A DNA stretch of 64,000 nt from Streptococcus sanguinis (GTDB taxonomy: Bacteria > Bacillota > Bacilli > Lactobacillales > Streptococcaceae), in contig CP040556.1 of assembly GCA_013378335.1 (NCBI GenBank), positions 1,798,001 to 1,862,000 of the forward strand. Reading direction: 5' to 3'. Under the pieces are notes generated by a model. The model did not search any database, was not told where the DNA came from, and worked only from the letters and a program-made list of their open reading frames with translations. A program made the translations under genes and the position numbers. Positions 29,553 through 38,697 of the stretch are shown here, one piece after another (position 1 is the stretch's first letter; every line of letters begins with the position of its first letter).

Positions 29553-29635
29553 TTTTATTGAAAAACAATTACATACAATTCGATAAAATAAAGAATTTTT
29601 CAAGTATATGACTTGATATATCAAGCCATATTAAA

Positions 29636-29668
29636 CAAAAAACAGTCAAATTTTTGACTGTTTTTGAT
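29636..29668. terminator. Terminator after the PgrA-like gene
   Basis: AAACAGTCAAA and TTTGACTGTTT form a perfect stem around TT, followed by T runs on both strands. It ends the 29683 gene and insulates codY. Confidence 0.85.
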
Positions 29669-29682
29669 TGATTTTGTTCTTT

Positions 29683-32286
29683 CTAATCAAGAGAACGTTT
29701 CTTGTAGAATAATTTCATAGCCATGAGCAGAAGCATTTGGCCTGCCAGAAGAAGCCAAGAAGAGTTTTCTCCTGTCTTAGGTAAGACATGACCTGAAGCA
29801 GCCGCCTGTTTATGGTTTACAGGGCTAGCACTTCCAACAGTTCCAGTCGTTCCAGCAGTTCCAGTCGTTCCAAGAGCTGTATGCTGGGAAGCTACGGCTT
29901 GTCCAGTATGCGATGAGCGAGCGAAGCGCTCCTCTGTATGAGCCAAAACAGATTGGTAATAGCGAATATCTTCTTCCTTATTTTGTTCTGCATAAGTTTG
30001 AGCTAGCAAGTCGTATGTCGCCTTAGCTTGTGCTTGAACTGCAGTTAAAACTGCTACTTTTGCTTCTTGATCTGTTTGAGCTGTAAGAGCCGCTTGGTAA
30101 GCAGACTGTGCTGCGGCTAGCTTGCTTTTAGCTTGTTCCAAGTTTTCTTCTGCATTTTCAAGATTTGACAATGACTCTTTAGCTGTTTGCAAGGCTGCTT
30201 CAGCATCTGTAAGAGCTTTTTCAAGGCTAGTCTTTCTTTCTTTTGCTGCATTCAAAGTTGCTTCTAGCTGAGCCAACTTATCTGATTCAGTTTTTAGAGC
30301 TTGCTGTGCTGCGGCAACTGTTGCTTGAACAGCAGTCAGAGCTTCTTGGGCCTGAGTTAATTTTTCCGCTTTAGTCTTGTCATCCAAGTTTGAGTTTTGC
30401 AGAGCCGCTTGTGCTGCTGCCAAAGCTGCTTGATCAGCTGCCAACTTCTCTTGAGCTGCTGCAAGAGCTGCTTGAGCCTGAGCAGTTGCTGACTCACCTG
30501 CTTGAGCTTGCGCCTGAGCCAGTTGCTGGTTGGTCTGCTCTAAAGCTGCAGCTCTCCGATTATAAGTAGACTGGGCAACTCCCTTAGATGCCAGAGCCAG
30601 TTGATTGGCCTTGAAAGCAGCATCATAGGCAGTTTGAGCCTTAGCTACTTCCTGCGGATCTACTTTTGCTGTTGGAGCTTTTCCTGTAATCGGGCTGGCA
30701 TTGAAGTTCTTTTTGCTAGCATACTTGACTTGATCTTCTGACACCATGGTGAAATGAGCCATAGTGATGTCGCCTTCCATTGAGAAATCAACTCCCAGAT
30801 AGTTTTTCTGGCGACCAGTATTGAGACCAGAGATTGATGTAGCATGCAGCCATTCATAGCCATTGAACATGAATTCAACAACGGAATCATAGATTCGTCT
30901 CTTCATTTCAGCTACACTCATTTGACTAGCATTTTCTCGCCAGATATAAGCGTTTTCATAGTACTGGAGACCTTTACTCTCCTGCTCAGCACTTGTGGTC
31001 ATCAAACCATATTCACGCGCTACGCGGTTAATTCCTCTAGCATCGTGATGGTATTCCTCCATCAAATCCCAGTTCCAGTTGTCTTTGCGGTATTCTGTTG
31101 CCACTTTATCAGCGAAATCAATTGAAGATGGTGTCACAACTACTTCGCCTGTTCCCATCTGAGCACGCAGCTGGTTGATGAGTTCTGAAGCAAACTGTGA
31201 AAGTTCCTGACGAACATTCTTTGGAATATTGTTGGTATCAATCAAAGCTTTGCTATCTGTAGGATCAGCTACATAACGGTTGAGAGCCTTAGCACTGGCA
31301 TTAAGTGCAGCCAGTCTCTTTTGAATCTCATTAGTTTTTTGCTCTGATAAATTCGGTGCAATTAGCTCTCTCAAGGCTGCAATGTATTCCGGAGTCATTG
31401 ACACACGGTTTTTATTGCTAGAAGCTTCAGTAGTAATCGTTCCAGCTTGAGCCTTTTTTAAAGCCTGTTGAGCTTGATTCAAGTCTGACTGGGTCTTCTC
31501 AGCTGCAGCAGTTTTATCCTGCAAGTTCTTCTGAGAAGCATCACGAGCCGTCTTAGCCTGAGTCTGGTTGGTCTGAGCTTTTGTAACTTCAGCCTGCTTC
31601 TGACTGTCAGTCTGACGAGCTGTAGCTACTTTTGCTTGAGCTGTTTCAACAGCAGACTGGTCAGCCGCCACCTTATCTTGGGCTGCTTTCACATTCTTTT
31701 CTGCCTTAGCTGTAGCTTCACCGCTTAGGTTAGCCTGAGCTTCCTTCACGTCATTTTGAGCTTTAGCAAGGCGTCCTTCTTGAGTTTTCGCTTGCTCTTG
31801 AGCTTCTTTAGTCTTGGCTGCCTGAGCATCGCGCTCAGCTTCAGCCGTCTTGGTTGCTTGGTCAGCTTTAGCCAATTCTGACTTGTTGCTGTCCACTTGA
31901 GCTTTTTGATTGCTCTCTTCTTGCTTAGCTGTTTCAATAGCTTCCGGACCAGCTTTATCAGCTGCCTCCTGTGCCCGGTTCGCTTCAGCTTGTGCTTGCT
32001 CGACCTGACTTTGAGCTGCTGCAGTATTTGCCTGAGCTTGAGCCAAATCAGCTTTCCCTTGTGCAACATTGCTGTCGGCTTCTTGTACAAGAGCCTGAGC
32101 AGCGTCTACCTGTTCTTTCGAAACAGATTCATCCTTCTGTGTGTTTTCTGCCTGTGGTTGGCTTTGACTAACGGGCGCATCAGAATAAGACTGATTATCA
32201 ACTAATTGATCAGCCTGAACTCCTTCTGCGAGCACCAAAGACAATGCCGCTGCACTGACAGAAAAAGCACTAAGTGTCTTTTTCAT
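29683..32286 (-). CDS. LPXTG-anchored surface protein with SEC10/PgrA domain
   Basis: About 867 residues from the ATG with GGAGGAGAT upstream. A signal peptide (residues 1-26) is followed by a long Ala/Gln/Lys coiled coil (30-295), a globular SEC10/PgrA-type domain (300-545, with NWNWDLMEEYHHDARGINRV and HFTMVSEDQVKYASKK), a second coiled coil (550-790), and an LPKTG sortase motif at about 835-839 with hydrophobic and basic tail. The two rod regions are repetitive in sequence. Relatives take part in aggregation, adhesion and conjugation surface exclusion. It appears to be a single gene with its own terminator. Confidence 0.9.
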   Translation of the reverse strand: MKKTLSAFSVSAAALSLVLAEGVQADQLVDNQSYSDAPVSQSQPQAENTQKDESVSKEQVDAAQALVQEADSNVAQGKADLAQAQANTAAAQSQVEQAQAEANRAQEAADKAGPEAIETAKQEESNQKAQVDSNKSELAKADQATKTAEAERDAQAAKTKEAQEQAKTQEGRLAKAQNDVKEAQANLSGEATAKAEKNVKAAQDKVAADQSAVETAQAKVATARQTDSQKQAEVTKAQTNQTQAKTARDASQKNLQDKTAAAEKTQSDLNQAQQALKKAQAGTITTEASSNKNRVSMTPEYIAALRELIAPNLSEQKTNEIQKRLAALNASAKALNRYVADPTDSKALIDTNNIPKNVRQELSQFASELINQLRAQMGTGEVVVTPSSIDFADKVATEYRKDNWNWDLMEEYHHDARGINRVAREYGLMTTSAEQESKGLQYYENAYIWRENASQMSVAEMKRRIYDSVVEFMFNGYEWLHATSISGLNTGRQKNYLGVDFSMEGDITMAHFTMVSEDQVKYASKKNFNASPITGKAPTAKVDPQEVAKAQTAYDAAFKANQLALASKGVAQSTYNRRAAALEQTNQQLAQAQAQAGESATAQAQAALAAAQEKLAADQAALAAAQAALQNSNLDDKTKAEKLTQAQEALTAVQATVAAAQQALKTESDKLAQLEATLNAAKERKTSLEKALTDAEAALQTAKESLSNLENAEENLEQAKSKLAAAQSAYQAALTAQTDQEAKVAVLTAVQAQAKATYDLLAQTYAEQNKEEDIRYYQSVLAHTEERFARSSHTGQAVASQHTALGTTGTAGTTGTVGSASPVNHKQAAASGHVLPKTGENSSWLLLAGQMLLLMAMKLFYKKRSLD

Positions 32287-32409
32287 TGTCAATATAATCT
32301 CCTCCACTTTTTCATCATTGTTAAAAACATTGACAAACACATTCTACCATGTTTGTCTTCTGGAAGGAAGACGCTAACACATTTTTTTAAGCATTTTTGG
32401 ACAGATACA

Positions 32410-32444
32410 TAAAAAATGTTGGACAAAATCCTAAAAAATGTCGG
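32410..32444 (-). promoter_or_regulatory. Paired 13 bp direct repeats upstream of the PgrA-like gene
   Basis: TAAAAAATGTTGG and TAAAAAATGTCGG (plus strand) recur with exactly 22 bp spacing, two helical turns, about 125-160 bp upstream of the start and just above a weak TAGAAT -10 near 32345. This geometry suggests binding of a dimeric activator. No gene is visible in the rest of 32287-32607. Confidence 0.5.
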
Positions 32445-32556
32445 TAAATCCGCCTATAATTTTTACCAATCGACCTGAAATTCGATTTCCAGAGCATCTT
32501 AATTTTTTTATTTTTGCAATTCAAAGACAGCTATTAAACTAAAAAATATGTAAGAG

Positions 32557-32592
32557 GCATAAGAAAAAGACCGGAATATTTTCCAGCCTTTT
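32557..32592 (-). terminator. Terminator of the aminotransferase gene
   Basis: On the minus strand AAAGGCTGGAAAATATTCCGGTCTTT forms an imperfect stem ending in TTTTTC. Confidence 0.7.
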
Positions 32593-32607
32593 TGCAACAT
32601 CCGCTTA

Positions 32608-33822
32608 TTAACGGCGATATTGGCGCAAGAAGCGCGTCATTTTTTCTTGGATTTGAGCTAGTTCATCTACTCGAGGCAGATAAACGATTCGGAAATGATT
32701 TGGTTCCTGCCAGTTAAAGCCTCGTCCATGGACGAGAAGGACTTTCTCCTGCTTGAGGAAATTGAGCACAAACTGCTCATCATCGTCGATGCGATACATG
32801 TTCCGGTCAATTTTCGGGAAAATATAGAGACCTGCTTTAGGTTTTACAGCTGATAGCCCCGGGATATCCTGAATAGCCTGATAGATGAAATTACGCTGCT
32901 CATAGATACGGCCACCTGGCAAGAGCAGTTCATCCACAGATTGATGACCGCCAAGTGACGTTTGAACGACCTGTTGAGCCAAGACATTGGAGCACAGGCG
33001 CATGTTGGAGAGCATGTTCAACCCTTCAATATAGCCCTTAACATGATGCTTAGGCCCAGATAGCACCATCCAGCCAACCCGGAAGCCTGCAATACGGTGC
33101 GACTTAGAAAGACCATTCATGCTGACACAGAAAAGGTCGGGTGCTAGACTAGCTACAGAGGTGTGGAGATTGCCGTCCATCACCAGGCGGTCATAGATTT
33201 CATCCGCAAAGATAATGAGATTGTTCTGGCGAGCAATTTCCACAATTTCCAGCAGCAGTTCCTTAGGATAAAGTGCTCCCGTTGGATTGTTAGGGTTGAT
33301 GATAATGATAGCCTTGGTATTAGATGTGATTTTTGACTTGATATCGTCAATATCTGGATACCATTCTGCCTGCTCATCACAGACATAGTGAACAGCATTC
33401 CCACCAGCCAGACTGACTGCAGCCGTCCAGAGTGGGTAGTCTGGCATTGGCACCAGCACCTCATCTCCGTCATCCAGCAATCCCTGCATGGACATGACAA
33501 TCAGCTCGCTGACGCCATTTCCCAGATAAATGTCATCAATATCTACATTAGGGAAATTCTTAAGCTGGCAGTACTGCATGATAGCCTTGCGGGCTGAAAA
33601 AATTCCCTTGGAGTCAGAGTAACCTTCACTGTCACGCGCATTCATAATCAAATCATGAATGACCTCATCCGGAGCGGTAAAACCAAATTCTGCCGGATTC
33701 CCTGTATTGAGGCGGAGAATCTTTTCGCCATTGGCCCGCATGCGCATAGCTTCATCCAAAACCGGACCGCGAATATCATAGGCAACATGTTCCAGCTTGC
33801 TGGACTTGTCAAATTCTTTCAT
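32608..33822 (-). CDS. Pyridoxal-phosphate aminotransferase (AlaT-like)
   Basis: About 404 residues from MKEFDKSSKL; GAGGAAAAATAAG precedes this ATG. It is a fold-type I class I/II aminotransferase: N-terminal LNTGNPAEFGF, IIINPNNPTGALY, the ADEIYDRL segment, and the PLP lysine in MNGLSKSHRIAGFRVGWM. Homologues in streptococci make alanine from pyruvate and glutamate. It is a single gene, divergent from the universal stress protein gene. Confidence 0.88.
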   Translation of the reverse strand: MKEFDKSSKLEHVAYDIRGPVLDEAMRMRANGEKILRLNTGNPAEFGFTAPDEVIHDLIMNARDSEGYSDSKGIFSARKAIMQYCQLKNFPNVDIDDIYLGNGVSELIVMSMQGLLDDGDEVLVPMPDYPLWTAAVSLAGGNAVHYVCDEQAEWYPDIDDIKSKITSNTKAIIIINPNNPTGALYPKELLLEIVEIARQNNLIIFADEIYDRLVMDGNLHTSVASLAPDLFCVSMNGLSKSHRIAGFRVGWMVLSGPKHHVKGYIEGLNMLSNMRLCSNVLAQQVVQTSLGGHQSVDELLLPGGRIYEQRNFIYQAIQDIPGLSAVKPKAGLYIFPKIDRNMYRIDDDEQFVLNFLKQEKVLLVHGRGFNWQEPNHFRIVYLPRVDELAQIQEKMTRFLRQYRR

Positions 33823-34013
33823 TCTTATTTTTCCTCTATTCATCAGAATGTTATCATTATACCACCAGAAAAAGCGATTGACAACAAAAAATAAACTCGC
33901 TTTCCATGTAATTAAAAAGAGAATTATAGGATACAAAGCGCCATTCTTCTAATTCCTCAAAGTAACGGATTCTTTCTCAGCTTGCAATTTTCTGACAGCA
34001 TTTCCATTTTATC

Positions 34014-34042
34014 TTTACTTTTTTTCTGAAAAGGGTTACAAT
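34014..34042 (+). promoter_or_regulatory. Promoter of the universal stress protein gene
   Basis: TTTACT and TACAAT are spaced by 17 bp on the plus strand, giving a good sigma-A promoter about 120 bp upstream of the start. Confidence 0.65.
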
Positions 34043-34071
34043 AGAAACAAGAAAATAGTTGCAAATCACTC

Positions 34072-34132
34072 GGACGTTATGGACTGATTGATTTTTGGTC
34101 AGCCCAATCATTCTGTGAATGATGCGACGTCC
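34072..34132 (+). ncRNA. Structured 5' leader of the universal stress protein mRNA
   Basis: GGACGT at the start and ACGTCC at the end can pair, enclosing TGATTG/CAATCA and ATCATTC/GAATGAT, so the transcript leader folds into a branched structure ending about 20 bases before the ribosome site. It could control translation, but no known family is recognised. Confidence 0.4.
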
Positions 34133-34162
34133 TTTGCCGACCATTTTAGAGGAGGTAGCTCT

Positions 34163-34615
34163 ATGACTCAGAAATATGAAAACATTATGGTTGCTGTGGA
34201 TGGTTCTCATGAATCCGAACTAGCCTTTGAAAAGGGCGTTAACGTGGCGCTCCGAAACGGCTCTCGTCTCACCATCACCCACGTCATTGATACCCGGGCT
34301 TTGCAAAGTGTCTCAACCTTTGATGCAGATGTCTATGAGGACTTGCAGGAAGATGCCAAAAAACTGACAGCAGAGCTAAAAGAAAAGGCTCAAAAATCCG
34401 GTATCAAGTATGTTGACATTGTCATTGAGATGGGCAATCCCAAGACTCTCTTGGCTACAGATATCCCAGAAGAGCACAAGGTAGATCTGATCATGGTCGG
34501 TGCTACCGGCCTCAATGCCTTTGAACGGCTGCTAGTCGGTTCTTCATCTGAATATATCCTGCGCCACGCCAAGGTTGACTTGCTGGTGGTCAGAGACCCA
34601 GAAAAGACTTTATAA
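34163..34615 (+). CDS. Universal stress protein
   Basis: About 150 residues from the ATG with AGAGGAGGTAGCTCT upstream. The Usp fold begins ENIMVAVDGSHESELAFEKG and carries the nucleotide-binding motif GATGLNAFERLLVGSSSEYI near the C-terminus, so it belongs to the ATP-binding branch. Function in streptococci includes acid and starvation survival. It has its own promoter, structured leader and terminator. Confidence 0.92.
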   Translation: MTQKYENIMVAVDGSHESELAFEKGVNVALRNGSRLTITHVIDTRALQSVSTFDADVYEDLQEDAKKLTAELKEKAQKSGIKYVDIVIEMGNPKTLLATDIPEEHKVDLIMVGATGLNAFERLLVGSSSEYILRHAKVDLLVVRDPEKTL

Positions 34616-34651
34616 AAACTAGAGCAGTTCAGTGACTGCTCTAGTTTTTTG
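34616..34651 (+). terminator. Terminator of the universal stress protein gene
   Basis: AACTAGAGCAGT and ACTGCTCTAGTT form a perfect 12 bp stem, followed by TTTTTG. Confidence 0.92.
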
Positions 34652-34669
34652 TTTATGCGAGATATCTTT

Positions 34670-34976
34670 TCACTCTATAAAATCCTTAACTTCTGATAGT
34701 AGATTTTCGCCCAATTTAGCTTTTTCTTCAAATTCACTCAAATTTTTAAAATATTGGCTTTCCTCCGGCTTTCCGTGCCGTTGCTGGCTCAAATGTAATC
34801 GGATTGATCCCTTCTTCAAGAATGTAATGATTGAACTTAACCATGTAATTAGGATTACGCCAGCTAAGCAATTTCTGACTGTCCATCAGAAAGTAACGGT
34901 CAATTACATAGCTGCGATTAGCCCTCTCCGTCTCTGACATGAATATACCGCTATATGAATCATCAAATTTGTTACC
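34670..34976 (-). pseudogene. Relic of an unrecognised gene downstream of barstar
   Basis: A frame opens directly after a stop and reads FDDSYSGIFMSETERANRSY ... KFNHYILEEGINPITFEP. Near 34770 it breaks, and a second frame continues ESQYFKNLSEFEEKAKLGEN to a TGA at 34670-34672. Together about 100 coherent codons remain, with no start. It is the tail of a lost gene at the distal end of the toxin array, possibly a former toxin or immunity gene. The shift does not lie in a G run, unlike the six frameshifts elsewhere. Confidence 0.55.
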
Positions 34977-35009
34977 TTAAGGCAACTCCATAAAAATGTT
35001 TCCCATTTT

Positions 35010-35393
35010 TTAATTTTCCACTATGTAAACTTGAAAACTCTTGACCTTACCGCCAACAACATGTTTTTCAACATCACTTTCCCACCAAGGAAGAACATCT
35101 TCTTCCAAAATTTCTAAAAATAAGTCTTTAGAAGATAAGTCATCGTTTAAGAAACCATCATAATTTTCAAAAATAAAAGTGTATTCTTCAGCTTTTAACC
35201 ATGATAAGTCTGTCAGCCAATCTGTAATAGATGACCAATTATTCGCATCAGGAAGGCCGGCAGTTTTTTCAAGAAAACGGAATAGCTCTTCTTTGTTTTG
35301 GATCTGCTTCCCATCAAAAATTGCTACAAAGCCGCTGAAAGGCAATAGGTCTTTCAATTCAAGCTTTGTAATGTAATGAATTTTGTTTTTCAC
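35010..35393 (-). CDS. Barstar-family immunity protein
   Basis: A 127-residue protein with the barstar pattern: IFDGKQIQNKEELFRFLEKT, then GLPDANNWSSITDWLTDLSW, and an acidic FENYDGFL loop. Barstar binds and blocks barnase-type ribonucleases. The adjacent upstream gene encodes a barnase-like domain, 12 bp away, so this is its cognate immunity protein. It is probably also protective against the same toxin delivered by other strains, since its own toxin lacks a start. Confidence 0.88.
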   Translation of the reverse strand: MKNKIHYITKLELKDLLPFSGFVAIFDGKQIQNKEELFRFLEKTAGLPDANNWSSITDWLTDLSWLKAEEYTFIFENYDGFLNDDLSSKDLFLEILEEDVLPWWESDVEKHVVGGKVKSFQVYIVEN

Positions 35394-35405
35394 GATTTCA
35401 AACCT

Positions 35406-36005
35406 CTATTCTATTTTTTTAAATGTTTTATAATGGTCTTCCGTGTAATAGACACTGCCATCACTTCCCCTTACAAACCTCTCACCATCTCTTCCTTGGG
35501 ATGGGAGTTTATTATTGACATCAAATTCTTTATAAGTGATTGGAGTGTTGTGCTGATCAGTAGCCGGCAAAACATTATCAGCATTTCTGAATTTTTTCCC
35601 TGCTGCTGTTCCTTCTGTCTGACCTTTAAAATTACCTTCCCAACCCACCTTTGTATACTCATTGTAAGAATTTTGTGCATTATCAGGTAAACTAGAGTAA
35701 TTTAATTTAGGAATTCCAGTATTCACTTCAGCAGCTGGCACCACCGGCTGATTCCTCACCGCATCCTTAATCTGATAATACTCATTAATCTGGGCATCAG
35801 CCCTTTGTGTTTGTATATCCTTATTATAAGCCCGAGTACTCCAAGCTGCTGTTCCTACCATTAGGAAGTCATAACCCGCTTTTATACTCGGTGCATACTT
35901 GGTATAGTTTGTGGCATAATTCAGGAGTTCCTCATCAGCCTCTTTGCCTGTGACTAGATCAAGGCCCGTTTCAGCGATATAGTAAAAACGTTTTTTTAGT
36001 TGAGG
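35406..36005 (-). pseudogene. Orphan toxin tail with barnase-like ribonuclease domain
   Basis: An open frame of about 200 codons without a proper start. It begins in the shared pre-toxin linker (AETGLDLVTGKEADEELLNY to NEYYQIKDAVR) and ends in a barnase domain. Counting from Met at 35861, Glu112 (YKEFDVN), Arg124 and Arg128, and His143 (TEDHYKTF) align with barnase Glu73, Arg83, Arg87 and His102, so the active site is complete. The upstream end decays within a KHDPNFEQ-like stretch that contains a stop. It lacks LXG and promoter and would need recombination onto the full gene to be secreted. Barstar follows. Confidence 0.85.
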
Positions 36006-36092
36006 TCTTGTTTGTCAGGCAATATAATATATTATATTAAAATAATAGAGAGCAGCCAACTCTAACTTTTGGATACACTACTACTTCTTCTA

Positions 36093-36973
36093 CTAGGTTT
36101 TCTCAACCTTTACTGACTGGATTAATTCTTCAAAATCTGCTTGAATCTTTTTTCTCTGCTCTGTGGAAGTATGAATGCGGTCCAATTGATATTGAATTTC
36201 CAAATAAGAGTCACCATCTTTGAAAATATAAGAATAAATTTCATATTGAGTACTTAAAGCATATACCCTAGCATAAAGTTGCTCATCATCCACAAATGTA
36301 TATTCATAAGCTTCAAGCGGCCCCAAAACTGGATAAATTTGGATTCTATATCTTTGGACTCAAAAGAATCATAGCCATTATCTATCATGAAAGCAAGTAT
36401 GTTTTTAGAATTCTCACTGTCCGCGTACATTTGATAAGCATCTGTATGTCCATCTCCAAAATCTTCATAACCGTCAGGTAATTCTTGGTAGGAAATTAGA
36501 TTATCCTCCAACGATTTAAAATTAAGTTTCTCGCTTCTGTCAACATCATAATCTGTCAGAAGTTGCTGAATATGGGGAATATTAGCTTCTAAATCAGAAA
36601 TAGAAAACTCAAAATCATACCCTTTATCCAATCCGTAGCCACCATCAGCAATACGCTTCAGTTTCTGAACCAAACATACACCATCTTTTTCTCTAATTCT
36701 GATACAAGAAAACTGCTTATTAAAAGTTTTATATGATTTAATTCCATCTACTTCCCAAAAACGATATTCCTGATGTCTTTCAATATATGGAAATTTCTCA
36801 GCTAATTTAAAACCTTCCAAAATGAGCTTTTTATAGTCTAGTTTAGTTACTTTTCCTCGAACAATTCTAACTGGATCTAACTGGGTTGGTAAGTTATTAA
36901 CTTTGTTAATGGTTCGAACGCTGGCAATTAGACCAAATTCTTGTTTAAAATATAAGGTTACTACTTTTTGCAT
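36093..36973 (-). pseudogene. Immunity gene of the CdiA-like tail, one-base frameshift
   Basis: Its start overlaps the toxin-tail stop (TAATG). The first frame encodes about 217 coherent residues, and a second frame continues GPLEAYEYTFVDDEQLYARV to the end at 36093. The total length plus one base is 882, divisible by three, and one extra G in the GGGG run at 36321-36324 restores an intact ~293-residue protein. It resembles no family I know. Position directly after the nuclease tail makes immunity the likely role. Confidence 0.65.
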
Positions 36974-37588
36974 TATTTTCCTCCAACATAAATATTTACT
37001 GTAACACCATTCTCTTTCCCGTATGCTATAGCTTCATTTAATCCATCTATCTGACTTTGACTTAATTTTGTATTCGGAACGACTATATCCAAATTTCTTT
37101 TTGTAATTGTTTCGCCCTCCAATTCTATCCCTTTCCAATTAACTAATTCAAAATCTTTTAATTTGTTTATGTCTTGTTTGACAACGCTCTTAAGTTTGGA
37201 TCCGTTTTGATAAGTCTTAGCATTTAAATCTCGGCTTTTAACGCTAGTAGCTGTTTCTGTAACGGGGTCATAGCGATCTATTACCGGATAATTTTTGCCC
37301 ACATTATTTCCTCCATTCAAATTTTCATCAATGTAAAATCCACGTTCCGAATTTCCTTTTTGCCAAGTTCCATCTTGTAAATCAATAGTCTAAATTTCTG
37401 TATTTAATTTACTAAATGATGCATTTTGATTCACAGATGGATTTGCATTGACCCTGTTCACCGCATCCTTAATCTGATAATACTCATTAATCTGGGCATC
37501 AGCCCTTTGTGTTTGTATATCCTTATTATAAGCCCGAGTACTCCAAGCTGCTGTCCCTACTATTAGGAAGTCATAACCCGCTTTTATA
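36973..37588 (-). pseudogene. Orphan toxin tail, CdiA-EC869-like nuclease, with amber stop
   Basis: The linker part (IKAGYDFLIVGTAAWSTRAY to YYQIKDAVNRV) begins abruptly next to the previous immunity gene. After NTEI a TAG at 37390-37392 stops reading; the same frame then continues DLQDGTWQKGNSERGFYIDE and a domain with PVIDRYDPVTETATSVKSRD, KTYQNGSKL and NGVTVNIYVGG. This pattern resembles the CdiA C-terminal tRNase/DNase of E. coli EC869. The stop codon and missing N-terminus make it silent. Family assignment is from memory. Confidence 0.7.
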
Positions 37589-37596
37589 CAATTCAC

Positions 37597-37920
37597 TTAG
37601 CAAGACTTTAAAAATTGCGAGAAAGGCTCAGGAATTAAAATAGCGTCTGAAAACAAAACTGGAACATATTTTTCTGGATTTCTAAAAATCACTTCCTGAT
37701 AAGTATTATCTTTTTTCCATTCAATACGGTCGTATTCAATGTCCTCATCGCTAGAATTAATAATAATAAGTATATTCTCTCTCAATCCAATTGAGATAAT
37801 ATTATCCAATAAAGCAATATTATAATTTTTTTGTAGGCAAAAGTATGAAAATATTCTACTCACTATTGCATCTTCTTCTAAAAATGATTGTAGTAATTCA
37901 ATTAAATCTATTTTATCCAT
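37597..37920 (-). CDS. Putative immunity protein for the unrecognised toxin tail
   Basis: A 107-residue acidic protein (begins MDKIDLIELLQSFLEEDAIV). It follows the toxin tail of 37932-38520 by 11 bp and its 3' end abuts the linker of the next cassette. Small, acidic and unique, it is a typical position-defined immunity protein; no family is recognised. Confidence 0.6.
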   Translation of the reverse strand: MDKIDLIELLQSFLEEDAIVSRIFSYFCLQKNYNIALLDNIISIGLRENILIIINSSDEDIEYDRIEWKKDNTYQEVIFRNPEKYVPVLFSDAILIPEPFSQFLKSC

Positions 37921-37931
37921 CTTAATTTCCT

Positions 37932-38520
37932 TTATTTTTGTAATGGAATTCTAACAATTTCCCCATTATAGGTAGTCTTCAAATATGGCTTTCCATGTAT
38001 ATAATCTGTCGCATTCTCATATCCATAATTTAATTGCCATGAATTTCCTTTACCATCATAATATCTCACTCCATCGCCCCTTTTCAAAGGCGCTTTCCTA
38101 TAACCTTGAAGTTCATTGTCTAAAAAAGCCTCAACACTTTTAATATTCGCGTTATCAAAGCTATCTATATCATTCAAATTAAAGTTCAAATTATTGGAAA
38201 CTTCTACGCCTCCAGTGTTTATAGCAGGAGCATCAGTATTCCCTCCTGTATTAATCTCCGACACCATCGACTGACTTCCCACGATTGTCTTAGTTTCAAC
38301 TTTCGGCAATTCTAGTGTCCAATTCTTTGATGGGAGTTGAGGACCGACAATCGGCCGACTCCCCACACTCGAATTCCTCACCGCATCCTTAATATGATAA
38401 TGCTCATTTATCTGGGCATCAGCCCTTTGTGTTTGTATATCCTTATTATAAGCCCGAGTACTCCAAGCTGCTGTCCCTACCACGAGGAAATTAGGACTGT
38501 GTTGCTTAACAAATCTATGA
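37932..38520 (-). pseudogene. Orphan toxin tail of unrecognised family, linker internally deleted
   Basis: The linker starts KQHSPNF and jumps straight to LVVGTAAWSTRAYNKDIQTQ, missing about 40 codons present in the complete gene; reading stays in frame. The piece after the linker repeats GPQLPSKNWTLELP from the full LXG gene, then diverges. The tip (RGDGVRYYDGKGNSWQLNYG ... NGEIVRIPL) looks like a small beta-rich toxin ending, similar in pattern to some CDI tRNase tips, but I cannot name it. No LXG domain or reliable start. Confidence 0.65.
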
Positions 38521-38564
38521 TACGAAAAGGGCAAGGAAACCATCCTACCCTAAATTCTTTATAC

Positions 38565-38697
38565 TTGATTAATCTTCTAAGACCACGGGAAAAATATCTT
38601 TCCCTCTGTTCATTTTATCTTCCATTTATTTTCATAAGCAAAACCTTGTGATTTCAAAGTTTCGCCAACAATTTTTTTGAATTCTGTATTATTCATT
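38565..38697 (-). pseudogene. Truncated DUF4304-like immunity gene, copy 2
   Basis: ATG followed by 25 codons nearly identical to the two complete immunity genes (NTEFKKIVGETLKSQGFAYE), then a break after NK and a stop. It is followed by the toxin tail of 37932-38520. The same truncated fragment recurs at 40621-40749. Confidence 0.75.

Noticed and set aside
29880..32290. Repetitive Ala/Gln-rich DNA considered as a tandem repeat or CRISPR-like array
   Set aside because: It encodes coiled-coil heptads without constant repeat length or spacers.
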